From assembly GCA_009776995.1 (NCBI GenBank), contig WRMR01000286.1, positions 1-6,618 of the forward strand: a stretch of 6,618 nt of DNA, read 5' to 3'. Positions 1-3,747 of the stretch are shown here, one piece after another. The position numbers and the translations under genes are program-made. The notes beneath the pieces are model-generated. The model had not been told where the DNA came from. It saw only the letters and a list, made by a program, of their open reading frames with translations, and made no database searches. Numbering within the stretch: the first letter of the stretch is position 1; each line of letters begins with the position of its first letter. The stretch is from Planctomycetaceae bacterium. Lineage in GTDB: Bacteria; Planctomycetota; Planctomycetia; Pirellulales; Thermoguttaceae.

Positions 1-4
1 GGAA

Positions 5-73
5 ACATTTCAATCGGAGCCGCGAGAATTATCGAGCGGAAATAACCGCTTCGTGGCCGTCGAGGCTTTGATT
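5..73. repeat. Structured intergenic repeat, copy A
   Basis: This ~69-bp segment lies just beyond the fliN-like stop codon and aligns with 961-1027 in the same orientation, with 56 of 67 aligned bases identical and two single-base gaps by hand. It can fold on the plus strand: outer stem 11-21 with 64-74 (11 pairs, two of them G-T), then 22-25 with 51-54, and an apical hairpin AGCGG/CCGCT (35-39 with 46-50) around a 6-base loop. No T-run follows, so it does not look like a classical intrinsic terminator. The indels between copies break any shared reading frame, which argues for a non-coding element. It is probably a dispersed genomic repeat, but with only two copies visible that is inference. 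Confidence 0.75.
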
Positions 74-103
74 GTTTGAATGGAGTTTATTTTGCGTGAG
101 CCT

Positions 104-886
104 TTACTCGATGGGAATGGCTCCGGCAAGCAGTTCGGCAACCCGGACGCAGAAATTGTCGTTCAGTACCAACACTTCGCCGCGTGCAATCAAACGTTCG
201 TTGACATAAATATCGACAGCGTCTCCCGCAATCTTGTCAAGTGCCACGACGGAGCCTCTGCGCAACTTGAGAATGTCTTCGAGGTTCATATTCGTCCGCC
301 CCAGCTCGATTTTGATGTCAAGTTCGACTTCACTGATTTGATCGAGCGTCGCGTGGTCTGAATTGGGAGTCGAACCGCCAAATTCGGGAAACTGAAATTC
401 GATAATCTCCGGCGGAATTCCGGAAAGATTGCCGCTATTGGAGGTGATGGATTCGAGAGCTTCCTCCGCCCGGCGCAACAGGTAATCAATATCGCCCTGC
501 GGGACACCGTCGTCGATGGCGTCGTCTTCCGCACCTTGCGGCATTCCGATCCCCGCCCCGGCTTTCGGCTGCGCGCTGGGTGCACCGATGGTGCTTTTCA
601 GGAGACTCTCAATATCATTCTGGCCAAGTACCTTGTTTCCGTCGTCGGGAGGATTTGGTTTTGGGATAGCCGGAGCTACAGGAGGGGGATTTGGAGTCGC
701 CGGTTGGGCAGGACTATTCCCGGCGGCCAGCAGTTTTTCAATATCCTCCTGTTCGATAGCCGAACTGAGCGGGACGGCCTCCGGTTCGGCTTGTTTCGGT
801 TCGGGCGAAGGCTGCCCGGTTCCTCCCGACTTTGCGGCCAGCAGTTTTTCAACGTCATTTTGATCGATTGTGTTACCATCAGCCAT
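104..886 (-). CDS. fliN: FliN-type flagellar motor switch protein with four EIDALL-like N-terminal motifs
   Basis: Predicted cytoplasmic C-ring protein of 260 aa. Residues ~183-257 form a SpoA/FliN domain, with the family's typical ELGRTNMNLEDILKLRRGS stretch followed by LDKIAGDAVDIYVN and LIARGEVLVLNDNF. Ordinary FliN proteins are about half this length. The extra N-terminus contains four copies of a short motif at residues 6-16, 43-53, 86-96 and 127-137, each fitting Q-x-D-[IV]-[DE]-x-L-L, separated by linkers rich in Pro, Gly, Ala and acidic residues (notably 61-80). That motif resembles the CheY-P docking peptide at the FliM N-terminus (LSQAEIDALL in E. coli) and the equivalent in FliY. 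No FliM middle domain or CheC-like region is visible. The start at 886 is preferred over an in-frame TTG at 949 because GAGGA lies about ten bases upstream and the first motif begins at residue 6, as in FliM. It is last in the visible operon, 234 bp after fliL. Confidence 0.92.
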   Translation of the reverse strand: MADGNTIDQNDVEKLLAAKSGGTGQPSPEPKQAEPEAVPLSSAIEQEDIEKLLAAGNSPAQPATPNPPPVAPAIPKPNPPDDGNKVLGQNDIESLLKSTIGAPSAQPKAGAGIGMPQGAEDDAIDDGVPQGDIDYLLRRAEEALESITSNSGNLSGIPPEIIEFQFPEFGGSTPNSDHATLDQISEVELDIKIELGRTNMNLEDILKLRRGSVVALDKIAGDAVDIYVNERLIARGEVLVLNDNFCVRVAELLAGAIPIE

Positions 887-960
887 GGGAATCCGTTCCT
901 CTTGTTTCGTTAAAACCGGGCAAAATCGCTTTCCCCAAGTGCCCCGCAATCATCTCGTGA

Positions 961-1027
961 ACATTTGATCGGAGTCACGAGAGTTATCGACCGGAATGAC
1001 CGCTCCGTGACCGTCGCGGCTCTGGTT
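961..1027. repeat. Structured intergenic repeat, copy B
   Basis: Second copy of the element at 5-73, in the same orientation, in the gap between fliL and the fliN-like gene. On the plus strand 967-976 can pair with 1018-1027 (ten pairs, four of them G-T). Compared with copy A, several changes keep the pairing: A-T, G-C and G-T exchange at equivalent positions, for example G972-C1022 where copy A has G-T. The apical pairing is weaker than in copy A. The pairing relies on G-T wobbles on the plus strand, which become A-C mismatches in the fliN-sense transcript, so any RNA structure would be stronger in the opposite orientation. Confidence 0.75.
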
Positions 1028-1061
1028 CTTCACGTAAATCATGACCTTGCCTGATTCATGT

Positions 1062-1090
1062 ATCCTACAAAATAACACAATCGCGTTCAA
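1062..1090 (-). promoter_or_regulatory. Candidate sigma-70-type promoter for the fliN-like gene
   Basis: On the minus strand TTGAAC (1085-1090) and TAGGAT (1062-1067) are separated by exactly 17 bp; each hexamer matches four of six consensus positions. Initiation would fall near 1055, giving a leader of about 170 bases that includes repeat copy B. This could give the switch protein expression separate from the upstream stator genes. It is a motif match only; promoters of this organism's group are poorly characterised. Confidence 0.35.
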
Positions 1091-1120
1091 GGCCAAAATG
1101 CATCCGCCGCGTCATTTCCA

Positions 1121-1705
1121 TCACCCGCCGGTCTGGACGGCGATGTCCGTGTAGATCACCCCTTTGATCAACGGCATTCCCAGGATCTCGTTGACCTTGA
1201 CCATGACTTTATTTTTGATCATCCCCAGCGACGGGTCTGTGATGTCCGACTGTTTCGAGCTCCTCAGGATGACCAGGATCGCGTTCCTGATACGATTTTT
1301 ATGGATTTCGTAGCGTTTATTGTATTCGTCGCGGTCCTTTTTATTGACCAGGCCATAAAAATGGATGGACAAACGAACCGGCACGCTGGTTGTATCACTT
1401 TCCATATAGGTGAACTCGCCCAGGTCAACCTCTTCACGCTCCTCATCTTGCATGGATTCATCGACGCTGGGTTTGTACAGGGGTTGGATTTTCGTATCCT
1501 GTTTCGCTGTTTCCTCGATCGCGGCTTTGACCGCTGTCGGCGAGGGGAGGACATAAAAATACACGACCAGCATTTCGGCCACGGCGATCACAAACAGAAC
1601 CAACATGGCCAGCAGATTCGATGTGAAAATCGATTTCTTCGGCTGTGTCAGCCCATCCGATTCCGGGGATTTGTTGACGTCATCATTGGGGTGTTGTGCT
1701 GCCAT
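1121..1705 (-). CDS. fliL: FliL, flagellar stator-associated membrane protein
   Basis: Predicted single-pass inner-membrane protein of 194 aa with a periplasmic C-terminal domain that associates with the MotA/MotB stator. The polar N-terminus (1-28) is followed by a membrane segment at about 30-52, then an acidic linker (~65-93) and a domain starting with YMESDTTSVPVRLSIHFYG. The C-terminal signature is typical of FliL: a strand ending in LVILRSSKQSDITDPSLG, then the helix IKNKVMVKVNEILG and a final strand GVIYTDIAVQ. A glutamate (residue 44) lies inside the predicted membrane helix. No strong Shine-Dalgarno is visible before the start at 1705, but the downstream start candidates are inside the membrane segment. 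It follows motB after an AT-rich 172-bp gap, so it may have its own promoter. Confidence 0.93.
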   Translation of the reverse strand: MAAQHPNDDVNKSPESDGLTQPKKSIFTSNLLAMLVLFVIAVAEMLVVYFYVLPSPTAVKAAIEETAKQDTKIQPLYKPSVDESMQDEEREEVDLGEFTYMESDTTSVPVRLSIHFYGLVNKKDRDEYNKRYEIHKNRIRNAILVILRSSKQSDITDPSLGMIKNKVMVKVNEILGMPLIKGVIYTDIAVQTGG

Positions 1706-1778
1706 GGTAACCCGTTTCGCCAGGGTTCAAAATATCAATATTTGCGCAATTTTCTCCCAAACAGGGGATTCTATCTAC

Positions 1779-1807
1779 TAAATAGCTTATGATTGACCAC
1801 AAATCAA
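1779..1807 (-). promoter_or_regulatory. Weak candidate promoter for fliL
   Basis: In the AT-rich motB-fliL gap the minus strand carries TTGATT (1802-1807) and TATTTA (1779-1784), 17 bp apart. The -35 matches four of six positions and the -10 only three. The same gap holds the 8-bp palindrome TTGCGCAA (1742-1749), nearer the fliL start. The gap is long for an operon internal spacer and richer in A+T than the genes around it, which supports a regulatory role without proving it. Confidence 0.22.
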
Positions 1808-1877
1808 GGAAAACACAACCATTATTTTTATTGCAACAAATATCATAGCACCCCACAAAATGAATTTTGGCCAGGTG

Positions 1878-2558
1878 CTACCGGGAACCAGAGCTTTCCG
1901 GCGTTTCGGAAATCAAAAAGGCTTCCACATAGGCGTTGGACACTCCCACCTGAGACGGAACAACGCTCTCCGTTGTACGATTCGATCCCCATGAGGTGAT
2001 GAAAACTCTGGCCGGGTCAATCCCCAAATTCATCAGGTGGTTTCGCACCATATATGCCCGGGCATACGCCAAGTCCATCGAATCGCGATTGGCCCCCCGT
2101 TCGTCCAGACCCGTATGTCCGCGAAGTTCGATCATCAACGGCGAGCCTTTGAGCCGCTGGTACATTTCCTGAATCGACTCCATGGCGTCTTTGCTCAGCG
2201 TGTCCGAACCGTTTTCAAACAAAATCACGCCCGTCAATATCTTATCCTTTGGCTTGATGACGGGAATTTGGGATTTGGTCGGATTTCCGTTTTGGATGGT
2301 TTCGACCGTCATACTGCGACTGGTTTTGGCACCGCTGGATGTGGTCGTTTGCCATTCCTTTCCAGGGATAGGAAAGTAAGGTTTGTTCCTGGCCGTGCCA
2401 AATGTTTCGTGCATGATTTGTGTAACGGTTTCCGCCTTTTTCGCGTCAATCGAACTCATCGCGAAAAGCATGATGAAAAAGGTCAACAGCAGCGACATCA
2501 TGTCGCCGTAAGAAACAATCCAGCCAGGTACGCCTTCGGGACATTTTTTCTTGCTCAT
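1878..2558 (-). CDS. motB: MotB, flagellar stator ion-channel and peptidoglycan-anchoring subunit
   Basis: Predicted 226-aa stator subunit with a short cytoplasmic tail, one membrane helix at about 14-34 and a periplasmic OmpA-like domain at about 108-215. The motif PEGVPGWIVSYGDMMSLLL is the MotB N-terminal signature; Asp19 is the expected ion-carrying residue. The OmpA-like domain shows FENGSDTLS, LRGHTG and the helix DLAYARAYMVRNHL with Arg167, which normally helps bind peptidoglycan diaminopimelate. The usual GHTD motif reads GHTG (Gly150; a GGT codon, one base from Asp), with an Asp two residues later. A GGAAG ribosome binding site (2565-2569) six bases before the ATG supports the start. 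It follows motA by 87 bp, a gap that contains an inverted repeat. Ion specificity cannot be decided from sequence alone. Confidence 0.95.
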   Translation of the reverse strand: MSKKKCPEGVPGWIVSYGDMMSLLLTFFIMLFAMSSIDAKKAETVTQIMHETFGTARNKPYFPIPGKEWQTTTSSGAKTSRSMTVETIQNGNPTKSQIPVIKPKDKILTGVILFENGSDTLSKDAMESIQEMYQRLKGSPLMIELRGHTGLDERGANRDSMDLAYARAYMVRNHLMNLGIDPARVFITSWGSNRTTESVVPSQVGVSNAYVEAFLISETPESSGSR

Positions 2559-2579
2559 GGTATGCTTCCAAAAAAATTG

Positions 2580-2639
2580 TTTCTCGCAGAGATGACCGCT
2601 TGAATCATTCTCTGCGAACTCCGCGCACTCTGCGAGAAA
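2580..2639. repeat. Inverted repeat with 9-bp tandem units between motA and motB
   Basis: TTTCTCGCAGAG (2580-2591) and its exact reverse complement CTCTGCGAGAAA (2628-2639) flank a 36-bp interior. The right half is three consecutive 9-mers: CTCTGCGAA, CTCCGCGCA and CTCTGCGAG (2610-2636). The element starts 6 bp after the motA stop and ends about ten bases before the motB ribosome binding site. It could form a stem-loop in the motA-motB message that affects stability or the relative output of the two stator subunits; that role is inferred. It has no T-run and is not a typical terminator. Confidence 0.8.
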
Positions 2640-2645
2640 AATGAC

Positions 2646-3416
2646 TTAGACCGACTCTTCTTCCTCGGGGCGTGATTTTGGCGGAATGAAAGTCATCAGT
2701 TTCTGCTTGATGACCCGTGGATTTTCACCGGCCTGAATCGCGATGACGCCGCGGACCATGATTTCCATGGTCAGCAGTTCGCGGCTACTGTAATACGCGA
2801 GCTTGTCCGCAATCGGCAGGAAGACAAAGTTTGCCGCAACCGCGCCATATAATGTCGTCAGCAAGGCCACCGCCATCCCGGAACCAATCGTGTCCGGGTT
2901 CATATCAGCCAACATGAGAACCAGTCCAATCAGGGTGCCGATCATCCCAAATGCCGGCGCGTATTTGGCCAGGGCGTCATAGAACGATTTTCCAATCTCG
3001 TGTCGTCCTTCGACGGCGTCCATTTCCGTTCGCATGATCGCGTCAACGATTTCCGGACTCATTCCGTCAACGGCCATGCGGATTCCCATGATGAGAAAGG
3101 CGTCGTCGATTTCCTCAATTCGTCCTTCCAGTGCCAGCAGGCCATCGCGCCGCGCCGATTCGGAAAGTGAGACCAACTGATTGATAATCGCCAGGACGTC
3201 TTTCTGTTTTGTGAGAAAAGCATTTTTGGTCACACCCATGATTTTGATGACTTCCGACATGGGATAGGCGATCAGAATGGTGCAGATCGTCCCACCGGCA
3301 ACCAGTACAATGGAAGGGTAGTCGGTAAAACCTCCGATTGTGCCGCCGCCCATGATGATGGATCCAAGAATCATGACGGTTCCGACAATAAGGCCGATGA
3401 TTGATGCAATGTCCAT
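2646..3416 (-). CDS. motA: MotA, flagellar stator subunit
   Basis: Predicted 256-aa inner-membrane stator protein that surrounds MotB and pushes on FliG as ions flow. Four membrane segments are visible: about 4-24, 34-52, 154-172 and 182-202, with a large cytoplasmic loop between the second and third. Family features include the loop sequence SARRDGLLALE with Arg90 and Glu97 (the charged FliG-contact region), KYAPAFGMIGTLIGLV with Pro154, and Pro201 in the last helix, matching the two conserved prolines of MotA. Length is as expected for the compact MotA/PomA type. The C-terminus is acidic (EEEES). The gene begins 27 bp after flbD ends, with only a weak purine-rich GAAAG upstream, so translational coupling is possible. 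Adjacent motB completes the stator. Confidence 0.96.
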   Translation of the reverse strand: MDIASIIGLIVGTVMILGSIIMGGGTIGGFTDYPSIVLVAGGTICTILIAYPMSEVIKIMGVTKNAFLTKQKDVLAIINQLVSLSESARRDGLLALEGRIEEIDDAFLIMGIRMAVDGMSPEIVDAIMRTEMDAVEGRHEIGKSFYDALAKYAPAFGMIGTLIGLVLMLADMNPDTIGSGMAVALLTTLYGAVAANFVFLPIADKLAYYSSRELLTMEIMVRGVIAIQAGENPRVIKQKLMTFIPPKSRPEEEESV

Positions 3417-3443
3417 TTGACTTTCATCTTATATCGTGAAGCT

Positions 3444-3662
3444 TCAGGCGACTTGTCTTGCCGCGCCGCCGATTTGCGGAAGGAAATGCTTGGCCTGCTG
3501 GTACGCGATGGATCGACGCACCACCTCCTCCATCGGCTCGGCAACCATAATCGTCTCGCCGGTCACGAGCGAAATGAGCGTGTCGGGACAGCGTTCGACG
3601 TAGCGGATCATCTCCGCGTTCAAAACAAATTCGTTGCCGTTGAGTTTGGTTAAGGTAATCAT
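3444..3662 (-). CDS. flbD: FlbD/SwrD-family flagellar protein
   Basis: A 72-aa protein starting MITLTKLNGNEFVLNAEMIRY, followed by VERCPDTLISLVTGETIMV and EPMEEVVRR, the characteristic profile of the small FlbD family found between flgE and motA in many bacteria. The Bacillus subtilis relative SwrD (YlzI) is known to increase flagellar motor power; it is unrelated to the Caulobacter transcription factor also called FlbD. The C-terminal ~20 residues (AYQQAKHFLPQIGGAARQVA) extend past the usual core. The first codon is well supported because the conserved domain begins there. However, no Shine-Dalgarno precedes it: the start codon directly abuts the heptad repeat at 3663-3747. Translation may depend on ribosomes finishing flgE or on repeat structure, which is inference. 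Confidence 0.92.
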   Translation of the reverse strand: MITLTKLNGNEFVLNAEMIRYVERCPDTLISLVTGETIMVAEPMEEVVRRSIAYQQAKHFLPQIGGAARQVA

Positions 3663-3747
3663 GGTGGCTAGTGGCGAGTGGCGAGTGGCGAGTGGCGAGT
3701 GGCTGGCACTAGAATACTAGTCACTAGCCACTCATCACTGGCCACTG
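3663..3747. repeat. Heptad-repeat hairpin filling the flgE-flbD gap
   Basis: From 3664 the plus strand reads GTGGCTA, then four copies of GTGGCGA, then GTGGCTG (to 3705). The other side (3721-3747) is made of related heptads in the opposite orientation (TCACTAG, CCACTCA, TCACTGG, CCACTG). The two arms can fold: GAGTGGCT (3697-3704) pairs with AGCCACTC (3726-3733), and ACTAG (3708-3712) pairs with CTAGT (3717-3721) around an AATA loop, with imperfect pairing further out. The element occupies the whole spacer from the flbD ATG to the flgE stop. The tandem arm could change copy number by slippage. Confidence 0.85.

Noticed and set aside
950..1042. A 30-codon minus-strand reading frame through repeat copy B (starts MIYVKNQSRDGHG)
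   Set aside because: The equivalent frame in copy A hits a stop after NQS-DGH-AVI because of indels, so the repeat is not kept as a peptide; the reading frame is probably a by-product of a non-coding repeat.
1734..1770. Possible sigma-54 promoter before fliL (minus strand TGGGAGAAAATTGC)
   Set aside because: The GG and GC dinucleotides are one base too close for the -24/-12 spacing, and the -24 element matches poorly.
2037..2603. Plus-strand reading frame of 188 codons opposite motB
   Set aside because: Antisense shadow of motB; rich in His and Arg, typical of complement translation, and with no family resemblance.
3663..3747. CRISPR-like array in the flgE-flbD gap
   Set aside because: Units are only seven bases with no spacers; the pattern is a tandem repeat and hairpin, not repeat-spacer alternation.
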